Source: Roseiarcus sp963759955
GTDB taxonomy: Bacteria; Pseudomonadota; Alphaproteobacteria; Rhizobiales; Beijerinckiaceae
Length of the DNA: 64,000 nt
Assembly (NCBI GenBank): GCA_963759955.1
Contig: CAVXCA010000047.1
Location: 62,001 to 126,000 of the forward strand
Reading direction: 5' to 3'
Part shown: one piece after another, positions 7,966-16,864 of the stretch
Numbering within the stretch: the first letter of the stretch is position 1
How the letters are laid out: the number at the start of each line of letters is the position of its first letter
Notes under the pieces: model-generated
Database searches by the model: none
What the model saw: the letters and a program-made list of their open reading frames with translations, nothing else
What the model was told of the DNA's origin: nothing
Position numbers and translations under genes: made by a program

Positions 7966-8588
7966 TCACAACGGAACATCGGCAGGTCGGGGAATCAGGT
8001 ATGTGCTGTCTCCCCCAAGTTGGTTCGGACGAATAATGACTACCGCGCGGCTGCGAGTCGGCGCGGAAAAATCCGCGGATTTGCGGCAAGCTTATGGTCT
8101 TCGGAAAGAGCGTCCAATCAAAAGATACATCTCCGATTCTTGCATCCGGAATCCTATAAATTTGGCCGTTCTCCGAAGTCTCGTAATCGCGATTGTTGAT
8201 GATCACGTCCGCGCCTGGACCATAGGGAATATTGTACTCGTCGAACAGATCCTTGAGGTCCGCTCGAACTATGTCGTCCATCCGGCTGCCAATCGCCTGC
8301 GCTCGCGACAGTCGCGGCTGAAGACGGCCGGCGTCGGCCGCGCTGACGGCTTCCTGATAGGCGGCGTCGACGGCGTCCTGCAAGAACCGCAGCGTCTCGA
8401 CCTGCAGGCGCCCGACATCGCCGCGCAAGCGCCTGCCGCGGCCGGACCTCGCAACGTCGTCGTCCCGTCGCGTCGGCGCCGACGCGCACGAGGTCCGCCG
8501 CGCCCAGCGCGACGCCAGCCTTGTCGCACGCGAGTCCGCCTGCGCCGCGGGGGGCGAGTCGATACATTCTGGTCAACGGCAAGTTCAT
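7966..8588 (-). pseudogene. Frameshifted polymorphic-toxin C-terminal fragment
   Basis: From a TTG at 8428 one minus-strand frame encodes a helical stretch (VETLRFLQDAVDAAYQEAV), then GADVIINNRDYETSENGQIY, then IPDARIGDVSFDWTLFPKT and LPQIRGFFRADSQPR. Near 8042-8052 this frame goes out of register. The +1-shifted frame continues with VVIIRPNQLGGDSTYLIPRP and stops at 7966. One single-base change thus separates two halves of one conserved-looking domain. The RIPDxR...FDxxLxxKT spacing recalls nuclease-like toxin tips of Rhs/CdiA proteins, but I cannot name the family. A further segment in another frame (8588 to about 8460, MNLPLTRMYRLAPRGAGG) may be older N-terminal sequence. The remnant is probably non-functional. 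Confidence 0.6.
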
Positions 8589-8769
8589 CGGGAGGCGTCC
8601 ATCCGTCGGACCGCCATGATGTTCATGTTTTGTTCTAATGTCAGGAATTTCACAAACTTTGGAACAGTGGCGCCTCTGAAAATCAGAATGGCTGGAAGCG
8701 GTTGTCGCGCTTTCGCGCCTTTACGATAAGCCAGCGCGCCGCGCTGACCGCGCGGCTCGCCGCCGCGGC

Positions 8770-10230
8770 TCAAGCGTCGATGCGCTTGATGAACCATTGC
8801 AGGATGCGGCTCCAGACCTCGTCCTTGCCGACCTGGTCCTCGACGCCGTGGTCGAGGTTGGGGTTGTCGTTGACCTCGATCACGGCGAGGCGGTCGGCGG
8901 ATTCTTTGACGTCGACGCCGTAGAGCCCGTTGCCGATCGCCCGCGCGGCGCGTAGCGCCACTTCGATGACGCGCGGCGGCGCGTCGGGAATCGCGATGGT
9001 GCGAAAGCCGCCTTCGCGCGCCCCGTTCGGTCCATGCTTGATGATCTGCCAGTGGCCGCGCGCCATCTTGTACTGGCAGACGAACAGGGGCTCGCCGTCG
9101 AGCACGCCGACGCGCCAGTCGAATTCGGTGGGCATGAATTGCTGCGCGAGCAGCAGGTCGGTGTCCTCGAACAGCTTGTCGGTGAGCGTCTTCAGCGCCT
9201 CGAAATCATCGACCTTGTGGACGCCGCGCGAGAACGAGCCGTCGGGGATCTTGACCACCATCGGCCAGCCGAGTTGCTTTTCCGCTTTCGCAAGGTCCTC
9301 GTCCTCCGCCAGCATGACGGTCGGCGGGATGGGGACGCCGTGCGCCTCCATCAGCTCGTGCAGGTAGACCTTGTTGGTGCAGCGGATCATCGACACCGGA
9401 TCGTCGATCACCGGCATGCCCTCCTGCAGCGCGCGGCGCGCGAAGCGGTAGGTGTAATTGTCGATCGACGTCGTCGCGCGGATGAACAGCCCGTCGAATT
9501 CCGCCAGTTCCGCCAATTGCCGCTTGGTGAGCAGGTCGACCTCGACCGAATTGCGCTCGGCGAATTTTTGGAAGTGGCGGATGCTCTCCACCGACGAAGG
9601 CGGCAACTGTTCCTGCGGATCGTAAAGCACCGCGAGCGAATATTTGGCGACGGCGCGCGCGCGGGGGTTGCGCCAATCGCGTTGGGTGTGCTGGTGCAAG
9701 GCGGAGCGAAAGAATTCGGCCTCTTCGGGGCCGAGCTTGGCGAGCGGGCGCGCGCGCAGACGGTCGATCTTCCACCGTTTGCCGGGGGTGATCGTCACTT
9801 CGATCGCCGGACAGCGATACCAATCGAACAGCAGCCGGCCGAACGCTTCGAAGCGCGGGTCGGGCGACAGGCCGAAACAGAACAGGAGATCGAAGGTGGT
9901 CGTCTCGCTCGCGTGGGCGCGGTGCGCGCCGGCGTTGAGCGCCTCCTGCAGATCGGGCAGGGCCTGCTCGTAGAGCTTGTGCTCGCGCAGTTCGAGCATG
10001 GTCTCGACGGTGGGGATGATGCGATGCCCGCGCGCCTCGGCGAGCAGCGAGGCGTAATAGCCCTTGGATTGATAATTGTAGGATCGCGAGAGGTTGATGA
10101 TCTTGGCGCGCCCCGCCCCGGCGAACAATTTCGGCCGCGCGAGATAGTCGCTGGTGGTGATGACCTTGTGCGGTGTGTCCGCATTGGGGAAGTCGCGCGC
10201 GTGATCGACGAGAATTACCCAGCCGTTCAT
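8770..10230 (-). CDS. RimK family ATP-grasp ligase with RimK-like N-terminal domain
   Basis: A 486-residue two-part protein. The N-terminal 190 residues (NGWVILVDHARDFPNADTPH, INLSRSYNYQSKGYYASLLAEARGH) match the RimK-like N-terminal (RLAN-type) domain. The C-terminal half is an ATP-grasp domain: FIRATTSIDNYTYRFARRA, VIDDPVSMIRCTNKVYLHEL, MVVKIPDGSFSRGVHKV (ATP lysine and glycine-rich loop), the metal-binding VIEVNDNPNLDHGVEDQ near the end. RimK relatives add glutamate or related residues to a protein or small-molecule carboxylate. It follows a GNAT acetyltransferase on the same strand, a pairing often seen with a C39-like peptidase, which is absent here. Substrate unknown. Confidence 0.9.
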   Translation of the reverse strand: MNGWVILVDHARDFPNADTPHKVITTSDYLARPKLFAGAGRAKIINLSRSYNYQSKGYYASLLAEARGHRIIPTVETMLELREHKLYEQALPDLQEALNAGAHRAHASETTTFDLLFCFGLSPDPRFEAFGRLLFDWYRCPAIEVTITPGKRWKIDRLRARPLAKLGPEEAEFFRSALHQHTQRDWRNPRARAVAKYSLAVLYDPQEQLPPSSVESIRHFQKFAERNSVEVDLLTKRQLAELAEFDGLFIRATTSIDNYTYRFARRALQEGMPVIDDPVSMIRCTNKVYLHELMEAHGVPIPPTVMLAEDEDLAKAEKQLGWPMVVKIPDGSFSRGVHKVDDFEALKTLTDKLFEDTDLLLAQQFMPTEFDWRVGVLDGEPLFVCQYKMARGHWQIIKHGPNGAREGGFRTIAIPDAPPRVIEVALRAARAIGNGLYGVDVKESADRLAVIEVNDNPNLDHGVEDQVGKDEVWSRILQWFIKRIDA

Positions 10231-10458
10231 GGCGCGCCCACGGACGTCGCTCCGCGTCGCGGCGAGCGCGCGAAAGTTCTACGGGATAGACCAATCATGC
10301 GGCCGGTCGGCTCCTTGGCCGAGCGAAAAGCGAGATCCTGATTTCGTCGCGACGCGGGCGCGAATCATGCTGGCCCGAGTGTCGCTTTCGCCACCATGCG
10401 TCGCCTGTGCGGCGCGCGCAACAGAAAGCGAACGCGGTCCGTCGGCTTTTTCGCAAAT

Positions 10459-10950
10459 TCAATTCGACGGCTCGCCGGGCGCGCGATCCAGGCGCTTTTC
10501 GAGGCGCAGCGCGGCGGCGCCGTCCTCGTAGTAGCGCTCGTATTGGCCGAATTGGCGGTATCCCATCTTTTCATAGAGCGCGATGGCGGAGGCGTTGTCG
10601 TAACGCACTTCGAGCCGCAGCGCGCAGCGGTCGTGCGCGCGCGCGTAGCGCTCGCAGGCTTGCAGCAGCGCGCGGCCGACGCCACGCCGTCCTTGCTTGG
10701 GATCGACGGCGAGGGAATAGAGCCGCGCGGTCTTGCCGCCCTTGCGCACCGCGATGAGGGCGTAACCGGCGAGCGTCTCGCCGAATTTGGCGACGATCAA
10801 AGGTCGATGCCTGGCGCCGAGGAAGGCGCGCAGCGAGCGCCGCGAAAGCCGATCGCCGGGGAACGCCGCGAACTCCAACGCCTGGATCGCCTCGAGATCG
10901 CCCATCGAGGCGGCGCGAACCACGATGCCGCCGGAGGCGCGCGTCTGCAT
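10459..10950 (-). CDS. GNAT family N-acetyltransferase (RimI-like)
   Basis: A 163-residue acetyltransferase. The acetyl-CoA pyrophosphate loop is VDPKQGRRGVGRALLQACERYA (Q/RxxGxG/A form), preceded by the ARLYSLAVDP strand and followed by LRLEVRYDNASAIALYEKMGY, the RimI-type motif B. The N-terminal IVVRAASMGDLEAIQALE is typical of the fold. The target amine is unknown. It lies 228 bases upstream of the RimK-like ligase on the same strand; a shared operon is plausible but the gap is long. The ATG at 10950 is favoured over downstream starts because the first strand of the fold begins ten residues in. Confidence 0.85.
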   Translation of the reverse strand: MQTRASGGIVVRAASMGDLEAIQALEFAAFPGDRLSRRSLRAFLGARHRPLIVAKFGETLAGYALIAVRKGGKTARLYSLAVDPKQGRRGVGRALLQACERYARAHDRCALRLEVRYDNASAIALYEKMGYRQFGQYERYYEDGAAALRLEKRLDRAPGEPSN

Positions 10951-11063
10951 CCCTCTCCCCTCATAGCGCGACCGAAGCCGGCGCGCTTGCCCATTTCGAC
11001 GGCCGACGTCTAGTGTCGAAATCGTTCGCGCGAACGCAAGCCTGATAGGACGAGGAAGACAAC

Positions 11064-12368
11064 ATGGGCAAGGCGGAAAAAAGGCTGGAACGCCTCAAGG
11101 CGTTGCTCGACGACGCGCATCGCCGCCTCGGTCTCGAATTCGGCTTTCGCCTGTGGGACGACGCCCTGGTCCCGGCCGACTGGCCGAGCGACGCCCTGGC
11201 GATTCGCATCGCCGACGAAGGCGTGGTGGCGAGCCTCATCCGCGCGCCGCGATTGCCGACCCTGGCCAATCTGTGGGCCGCCAAGCGGCTCGACGTCGTC
11301 AACGGCGACCTCTTCGCTCTCGTCGCCAAGCGGCCGAAGGGGCGCACGCGCGATTTCAGGAAGGGCCTCGACAAGCTCGCGACGCTTAAAACAGCGCTCG
11401 CGTTCCTGTTCGTGCCGCGCGGCGGGCCCTGGCCGCTCGAGGCAATTCTCCAGGACCGCGAGAGCAGCGGCGCCGAGGCCGAGAACAAGCAAAACATCGC
11501 CTATCACTACGACGTCTCCAACGCCTTCTATCAGCTCTGGCTCGACAAGGAGATGGTCTACACTTGCGGCTATTTTCAAGACTGGGGCGACGTTCTCGAC
11601 GCCGCCCAGGCGCAAAAGCTCGACATGATCTGCCGCAAGTTGCGTTTGCAACCGGGCGAGACGATGCTCGACATCGGCAGCGGCTGGGGCGCGCTCGCCT
11701 GCCATGCGGCGCGCCACTACGGCGTCGCCGTCACCGGCGTGACGCTCTCCGAACAGCAGATCGCCTACGCCCGCGACAAGGTTCAGCGGCTCGGCCTCGC
11801 CGACAAGGTGACCTTCGAACTGAGGGATTACGCGCTGCTGGAGGGCCGGGAGCGCTTCGACAAGATCAGCTCGATCGGCATGTTCGAGGCGATCGGCGTC
11901 TCGCATTTCGATACGTATTTCCAGACCGTGCATCGCCTGTTGAAGCCCGGCGGGCTCTACCTGCATCACGCGATCACGCGGCCGGGCAAGCGCGCCGCGG
12001 TCAAAGGGGGCAAGAAGCGGCCGGAATTCGCGGCGCTGACGCGCTACATCTTTCCCGGCGGCGAACTCGACTATCTCGGCCGCACGATCACCAATCTCGA
12101 GCAGCACGGCTTCGAGGTCCATGACGTCGAGGGCTGGCGCGAACACTATCAGCGCACCTGCCGCTTCTGGCACGACCGCCTGAGAGCGCGCTACGACGAG
12201 GCCTGCCGCGAAGTGGGCGAAGCCAAGACGCGCGTCTGGTTGGTCTTTCTGGCGGCGTGCTCGCTGGTCTTCGAGCGCAACGCCTGCGGCCTCTACCAGA
12301 CGCTGGCCTCCAAACGCGCGCGCGGCGCGAGCGGCCTGCCGCCGACGCGGGCGGATCTGTATCGGTAG
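11064..12368 (+). CDS. Cyclopropane-fatty-acyl-phospholipid synthase family methyltransferase
   Basis: A 434-residue SAM-dependent methyltransferase of the CFA synthase family, which methylenates double bonds of membrane phospholipid acyl chains. The N-terminal 130 residues form the CFA-specific domain; NKQNIAYHYDVSNAFYQLWLD is the family hallmark before the catalytic fold. The SAM site is MLDIGSGWGALACHAARHYG, followed by GVTLSEQQIAYAR, the ISSIGMFEAIGVSHFDTYF bicarbonate/active-site region and YIFPGGELDYL. The C-terminal RVWLVFLAACSLVFERNACGLYQ is membrane-associated. Alphaproteobacteria often carry two or three CFA-like genes, so whether this is the main Cfa is not decidable here. Confidence 0.93.
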   Translation: MGKAEKRLERLKALLDDAHRRLGLEFGFRLWDDALVPADWPSDALAIRIADEGVVASLIRAPRLPTLANLWAAKRLDVVNGDLFALVAKRPKGRTRDFRKGLDKLATLKTALAFLFVPRGGPWPLEAILQDRESSGAEAENKQNIAYHYDVSNAFYQLWLDKEMVYTCGYFQDWGDVLDAAQAQKLDMICRKLRLQPGETMLDIGSGWGALACHAARHYGVAVTGVTLSEQQIAYARDKVQRLGLADKVTFELRDYALLEGRERFDKISSIGMFEAIGVSHFDTYFQTVHRLLKPGGLYLHHAITRPGKRAAVKGGKKRPEFAALTRYIFPGGELDYLGRTITNLEQHGFEVHDVEGWREHYQRTCRFWHDRLRARYDEACREVGEAKTRVWLVFLAACSLVFERNACGLYQTLASKRARGASGLPPTRADLYR

Positions 12369-12651
12369 GGAAGGAGGGGGCGGCGGCGTGATAATTCGAG
12401 CGACGTCGCCGGCTTCCGGCCGCATGAACAAGATTTAAGGCGGCGGAAAGCGCCCTGATAATACCGCAATGTTAGCTGTATTTAACTGATCGCTCCGGAT
12501 CGGCCCGTCGAGACGCGTCGCACATTGGGGGCCGCCGTCGCACTCGCGGCACGGCTTCCACCCCTCGGCGGCGCGGTTTTGCCGATTGCTTTGGACCGCC
12601 GACGCCGCCTCTCTTCAATGCGCCCGCGTCGACAGGCAATGGAGGGATGAA

Positions 12652-13995
12652 ATGAGCGGAAAGTTCGTAACTGCGATCGCGGCCGCGCTTGTCATGGCGA
12701 GCGCGGGATTGTTGGCCGTTGACCCCGCCGCCGCCCAGATCCGAAGGCAGGTCGGCGGGGGGCAGTCGATGCACGTCTCGGCGCCTCGTTTCAATGCCGG
12801 GGGCTTCAAATCGCCTCGATTCAACGCTGGGCGGTTCAATGCCCCGCGCTTCGGCGGCTTGAGCCACTTCGCCGCCCCGCGCTACGGCGTGCGCCACTTC
12901 ACCGCGCCGCGCTACGGCGTGAGCCATTTCACCGCGCCGCATTACGGCGCGGCGAGCAGGTTTGCGCCCAACGCGTTCACGCGGAATCGCGGAGCGTTGG
13001 GGTATAGTCACGGGCGATTCGGGTGGCGGAATTTCCATCGCGGCTTTGTCGGCTGGGCCGGGCCGGTGTTCTGGCCTTACGCCTACGACGACCTGTTCGA
13101 CTACGCGTTCTGGCCGTATGGCTACGGGCCCGACTACGATCTGTTCTGGGCCTACGGCTATGACGATCTGTTCGCCGGGATCCTGATGCCCTACGACTAC
13201 GCCGGCCTCTATAACGAATACGGCGCGGCGCGGCCCGCGCCGGCGGCGCCGGCTCCGCAGCAGGGCGCGCCGGTCGCGGCGTCTTCGGCCGCTCAGACCT
13301 GCGTATCGGCGCAATCGATCGCCGGCGGGATTCCGACCGACGCGATCGCCAAGGCCGTCCAACCGACTTCGGATCAGAAGGCGAAGCTCGACGCGCTGAC
13401 GGGCGCCGAGGCGGACGCCCAAAAGGCGCTCAGCGCTTCGTGCGCCGCGCAGACCGCGCTGACGGCGGTGGGACGCCTCGACGCGGTGCAGACGCGCCTC
13501 CAGGCGATGATCCAGGCCGCGGACGCCGTGCGCGCGCCGCTCGGCGATTTCTATTCGTCGCTGACCGACGAGCAGAAAGCGGCCTTCAATAACCTCGGCC
13601 AAACCCAGCAGGCGACGAAGCAGGGGGCCGCCGGACAGCCGAGCCTCGCCCAACTGTGCGGCCCGAACAACGCTGTTCCCGTCATCGCGATCGATCAAAT
13701 CGACAAGGCGGTCCAGCCCGACGCCAAGCAGCGCGCCGCCCTCCTCGCGCTGCGCGACGCCGCGACCAAGGCCGACGACGCGATCTTGGCGAGCTGTCCG
13801 TCGCGAGCGCCGCTGACGCCGCCAGGGCGGCTCGACGTGGTGCGCGCCCGACTCCAGGGGATGCTGAACGGGGTCGGGATCGTGCGACCGGCGTTGCAGG
13901 ACTTCTACGCTTCGCTCAGCGATGAGCAGAAGGCGCGGTTCGACGCCCTGACGCTGCCGCGAGCGCCGAGCCCGCAGGCCTCGAAGGCGCCGTAA
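12652..13995 (+). CDS. Secreted Spy/LTXXQ-motif protein with N-terminal aromatic repeats
   Basis: A 447-residue exported protein. Residues 1-26 are a signal peptide ending DPAAAQ. Residues about 40-110 carry short repeats (RFNAGGFKSPRFNAGRFN, then HFAAPRYGVRHFTAPRYGV and variants). Residues 110-190 are Tyr/Trp/Asp-rich (PYAYDDLFDYAFWPYGYG). Then come two copies of a helical module of about 95 residues, each with an L-T-x-x-G-R-L-D-x-V start and a (F)Y(A/S)SL(T/S)DEQKA end; the latter is the LTXXQ-like pattern of Spy/CpxP periplasmic chaperones. Such proteins in Hyphomicrobiales are called Spy/CpxP family refolding chaperones. The ATG at 12652 has GGAGGG at 12641. Function is inferred only. 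Confidence 0.8.
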   Translation: MSGKFVTAIAAALVMASAGLLAVDPAAAQIRRQVGGGQSMHVSAPRFNAGGFKSPRFNAGRFNAPRFGGLSHFAAPRYGVRHFTAPRYGVSHFTAPHYGAASRFAPNAFTRNRGALGYSHGRFGWRNFHRGFVGWAGPVFWPYAYDDLFDYAFWPYGYGPDYDLFWAYGYDDLFAGILMPYDYAGLYNEYGAARPAPAAPAPQQGAPVAASSAAQTCVSAQSIAGGIPTDAIAKAVQPTSDQKAKLDALTGAEADAQKALSASCAAQTALTAVGRLDAVQTRLQAMIQAADAVRAPLGDFYSSLTDEQKAAFNNLGQTQQATKQGAAGQPSLAQLCGPNNAVPVIAIDQIDKAVQPDAKQRAALLALRDAATKADDAILASCPSRAPLTPPGRLDVVRARLQGMLNGVGIVRPALQDFYASLSDEQKARFDALTLPRAPSPQASKAP

Positions 13996-14022
13996 CAGGG
14001 GCGTCGATCTAGGCGTCGCGCG

Positions 14023-14080
14023 CTCCTCTCCCCGCTTGCGGGGAGAGGTTGGGTGAGGGGCCGGGCGAGTTTCCGCGCCG
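14023..14080. repeat. Intergenic palindromic repeat (copy 2)
   Basis: The hairpin CTCTCCCCGCTTGCGGGGAGAG is followed by GTTGGGTGAGGGGCCGGGCGAG and TTTCCGCGCCGTCGCC. The copy at 48151-48273 has the same order with two or three base changes, showing that it is a dispersed unit about 75 bases long and not just a local terminator. Confidence 0.8.
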
Positions 14081-14141
14081 TCGCCGAGATACGTGAATGC
14101 CGCAATCCGCGAGCGCGCGAGGCGATCACCCCGCGCACGCC

Positions 14142-14740
14142 TCACTCCCGTCCCGCGCGCCGCATCCACTCCTCTTCGTCGATCGTCTCGACGCCGAGCT
14201 CCTGCGCCTTGGCGAGCTTCGAGCCGGCGCCGGGGCCGGCGACGACAAGGTCGGTCTTGGCCGAGATCGAGCCGGAGACTTTGGCGCCCAGGCGCTCGGC
14301 GAACGCCGTGGCCTCGTCGCGGGTCATGCGCTTGAGCGAGCCGGTGAAGACGATCGTCTTGCCGGCGAGCGCTCCAATATCTTCGCAACGGGCTGAACGA
14401 AAGCTCTGAAGGGGAGTTCCCACCGATTCCGCGTGACTTCTTCTTGAATGCCGCGGATAGACAGCACGCCCGTATCTCAAAATCAATTGTCTAAGCACCT
14501 CGACCTCCGGAAAATTCTCGGAGAGCAAGTGCGACACGTCGCCATCAAGCAACGCGTCAATATGCCAACAATCACGATTATTCTGTCCCGCTGGACAGTC
14601 GCACCGGACAAGAACCTCGTTGTCGATAATTGCTGCGGTGATAACGTAATGCCTTCCGGTTCTGCCGCTCACGACAAAATTTAATTGATGGGTCGAATCA
14701 ATATGTTTCGAGCGCCAGGATCGGATGTAGCTTAACCAGC
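14142..14740 (-). pseudogene. 3' half of an IS-split DEDDh exonuclease-SWIM-BRCT gene; its BRCT tail looks like the native ligA 3' end
   Basis: After the IS boundary the frame reads LSYIRSWRSKHIDSTHQL..., a SWIM zinc-finger domain (CDC-x8-CWH, the CxC...CxH signature) in AT-richer codons, then a linker. From about 14385 it switches abruptly to GC-rich codons encoding a full BRCT domain (LAGKTIVFTGSLKRMTRDEA ... EEEWMRRAGRE). This BRCT is nearly the same as the one ending LigA at 16865, but in native-like codon use. With the IS present, translation could only restart at a GTG (14753) inside the IS end. Removing 14741-16250 joins this frame directly to the exonuclease at 16251-16815. I read it as the downstream half of one interrupted gene; an expressed SWIM-BRCT product is possible. 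Confidence 0.8.
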
Positions 14741-16243
14741 AGTAATTGCTCACGCCTCCGCGCTCAAGCTGGGATGGCGAGCGGTTCGCTTGCGAGCGTG
14801 AGGCGGATGGCTTCGAGGGCGCGGACGCCGCGTCTGCGGGCGGTCTCGACGACGGAGCGGATGTCGGCGTAGAGCTTGGCTCCCCACTCGCTGCGGAAGC
14901 CGTTGGTGATCTTCCGGTAGACTGCGCAGGGGCGCAGGGCGCGCTCGGAGCCGTTGTTGGTCGGCTCGATGTCCCTGTTGGTCATGAAGACGAACAGGTG
15001 CTGGCGGAACTTCTTGATGGCGCGTTGCATCTTGCGTCCGGCCGGCGTGGTCGGCGTCGGCGCGAGCAAGAGATCGAGCCTTCGTTCGAGGTCGGCCTCG
15101 TAGATTTTCAGCGTGCTGTCGGAAAGACGATCGCGCCGGCGCCCGATCGCGCAGGCGCGTTTGAGCAGGCCCTTCATGCTGGGGGCGAATATCGCATCGC
15201 CGGCGTCGATGGCGTATTGCGCGTCGCGGATCAGATGGGCCAGACAGACCTGATGTCCTCGCTTGGCCCAGCCCATCTGGCTTCCCAGGCGGTCGGAGAG
15301 CCAGAAGTCGGGCCGCCACTCGCCGAGGAAGGTCTTCACCACCTCCCTCGATCGATGGGGATCGACGACGAACAGGGCGTTGTCGGCGTGGTGGAACACC
15401 CACAGCCACCAGTTGGCCTTGCCGACGCGCACGCCCGTCTCGTCGCTGGCCAGCGCCGTTGCCGATAGAAGCCGCGCCTTGATCAGGCTCGTCTGCGTAG
15501 CGAACGCCGGACGGCTGGCGTCGAGAATGGCGACGAGCGCGCCTTCGCTGATCGTGAGGCCGAACAGGTCGCGCAGCAGGATGACGAGGCGGGCCAACGC
15601 GATGCCCTGGACCGAACGCAGATAGATGACGAAGGCGCGCAGGTTGTCGCCGAACGGCGATCCCGGCGCGAGGTCGGCCGGCGCTTTTGCCTTGAAGCGC
15701 TTGCCGCAGCATGGGCACACGCCGCCCATCAGCGTCACCCGCGTCACCTCGGGCTCGATCGGCGGAATCTCGATGTGATCATAACTCTCGCACGCGAATT
15801 GCGCCGTCCGCGAGACGTCGGCGCCGCAGCTCCGGCAGGATTGGGCGTGGAACTCGCGCCGCGACGTCGGGTTGGGATGCAACGGCCGATGCGCGCCGGC
15901 GTGCGGCTTGGCTTTCGGCTTCGGCGCGGCGGGCGCCGACGGCTTCTGTCCCTTCGACGGCGGAAGGCTCGAATTGTCCGGCGTCTTCGGCGGCAGCCCG
16001 AGCTTGGCTTCGAGTTCGGCGACACGCGCCCGAAGCGCGGCGTTCTCGAGGATCAGAGTGTCGATCCGAGCCAGTAGCGCGACGATCAGCGCGTCTTTCT
16101 CCGACGGATCGAGCGAGCGAAAATCAGACGGCGAAGCCATCCATATGTTGACTCATATCCGCCGCCGCGACGCCAGCCTCATCAACTGAGTCACGACGTC
16201 GCAGACGCCTGCGCGCGCTCACGCCAACCCGGTGAGCAATTAC
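14741..16243. mobile_element. IS66-family insertion sequence (single-transposase type)
   Basis: About 1.5 kb bounded by the 12-bp inverted repeat GTAATTGCTCAC (14742-14753) and GTGAGCAATTAC (16232-16243), flanked by the direct repeat AACCAGC at 14734-14740 and 16244-16250. Seven bases match exactly; IS66-family elements normally make 8-bp duplications and the eighth base differs. It carries one transposase gene and no tnpA/tnpB helpers, like the ISBst12-type branch. It has landed inside an exonuclease-SWIM-BRCT gene. Its GC content is high, unlike the AT-richer sequence it sits in. Confidence 0.9.
14764..16140 (-). CDS. IS66 family transposase (TnpC type with DUF6444-like N terminus)
   Basis: A 458-residue transposase. 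The N-terminal leucine-zipper-like stretch (DTLILENAALRARVAELEAK) and PPKTPDNSSLPPSKGQKP are standard for IS66 TnpC. They are followed by the zinc-binding CRSCGADV and CPCCGKRF pairs. The DDE core is visible as ALASDETGVRVGK, DFWLSDRLGSQMGWAKRGHQ and the final Glu in EPTNNGSERALRPCAVYRKI. The frame is intact from ATG to stop, so the element may still be active. Transcription runs in the same direction as the interrupted host gene. Confidence 0.95.
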   Translation of the reverse strand: MASPSDFRSLDPSEKDALIVALLARIDTLILENAALRARVAELEAKLGLPPKTPDNSSLPPSKGQKPSAPAAPKPKAKPHAGAHRPLHPNPTSRREFHAQSCRSCGADVSRTAQFACESYDHIEIPPIEPEVTRVTLMGGVCPCCGKRFKAKAPADLAPGSPFGDNLRAFVIYLRSVQGIALARLVILLRDLFGLTISEGALVAILDASRPAFATQTSLIKARLLSATALASDETGVRVGKANWWLWVFHHADNALFVVDPHRSREVVKTFLGEWRPDFWLSDRLGSQMGWAKRGHQVCLAHLIRDAQYAIDAGDAIFAPSMKGLLKRACAIGRRRDRLSDSTLKIYEADLERRLDLLLAPTPTTPAGRKMQRAIKKFRQHLFVFMTNRDIEPTNNGSERALRPCAVYRKITNGFRSEWGAKLYADIRSVVETARRRGVRALEAIRLTLASEPLAIPA

Positions 16244-16815
16244 AACCAGCCTGCCTCACTTCTGTCTGCCCTACTAATTTCAAGATGCAATTTCTTGGCC
16301 AGATCAATCACTGTGGTAACTTCTAGCTCTCTTGCTGCGACTATGGCGATCGTAGCGCACGCAACCGCATCCTCTCCCGCGTCATGATGCTTACAATTCA
16401 TGCCAAATCGATTCGCCAGCGTGGAAAGATCGAATGCCGGACTACCCGGCCATACAGCCCTTGCAATTGCTAATGTGCAAAGGTACGAAAAGTCAGGAAT
16501 AGGCAGTCCGTATATTGCCATGGTTGAGCATAAGACCTGGACGTCGACGCTGGCATTATGGGCAAGCAAAATATTTTCCGAGAGTTCCGGCAAGAACTCT
16601 CGAATTACCTCAGGAAACTCCGGAGCATCGACAACATTTTCTTCCTTAATGCCATGGACGCGAGTTTGATGAAAACCAAATCTCATTTCCTTTGGTCGTA
16701 TGAATCGCGTCTCCCGTTTGGTTATCTCACCGTTTTCGACCCAAGCGAGCCCAATTGCACATGGGCTAAACGGACTTTCGTTCGCTTTTTCAAAATCTAT
16801 TGCCAGCCCTCTCAT
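16240..16815 (-). pseudogene. 5' half of the IS-split DEDDh exonuclease-SWIM-BRCT gene
   Basis: Encodes a DnaQ-like DEDDh 3'-5' exonuclease domain: AIDFEKAN near the N terminus (D and E), LLAHNASVDVQVL (second D), and HHDAGEDAVACA (His and last Asp, HxxxxD). All four metal-binding acidic positions and the His are present, so the domain itself looks catalytic. The frame ends at a TAA contributed by the IS terminus just after Gly-Trp. The ancestral frame continued into the SWIM-BRCT segment now at 14740-14142, giving 387 codons in total. It starts about 50 bases after ligA on the same strand (ATG 16815, or GTG 16839), in the same AT-rich codon style as the ligA 3' half. Truncated exonuclease may still be made. 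Confidence 0.82.
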
Positions 16816-16864
16816 CCCAGAACCCCCAATTGACAGCACGCCTCAACCAAGACGGGAGCAAGAG

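Noticed and set aside
7966..8428. Naming the toxin domain as a PD-(D/E)XK nuclease
   Set aside because: Only the rough spacing PD...D...K is visible; without a profile search the nuclease class cannot be supported.
12780..12960. CRISPR-like or tandem DNA array in the Spy-like gene
   Set aside because: The repeats are short, degenerate and in frame (HFxAPRYGV); they are a protein repeat, not a repeat-spacer array. No CRISPR array was seen in the window.
14023..14080. Treating each GC-rich hairpin as a rho-independent terminator
   Set aside because: Most copies lack a T-run after the stem and share extended flanking sequence, which fits a dispersed repeat better.
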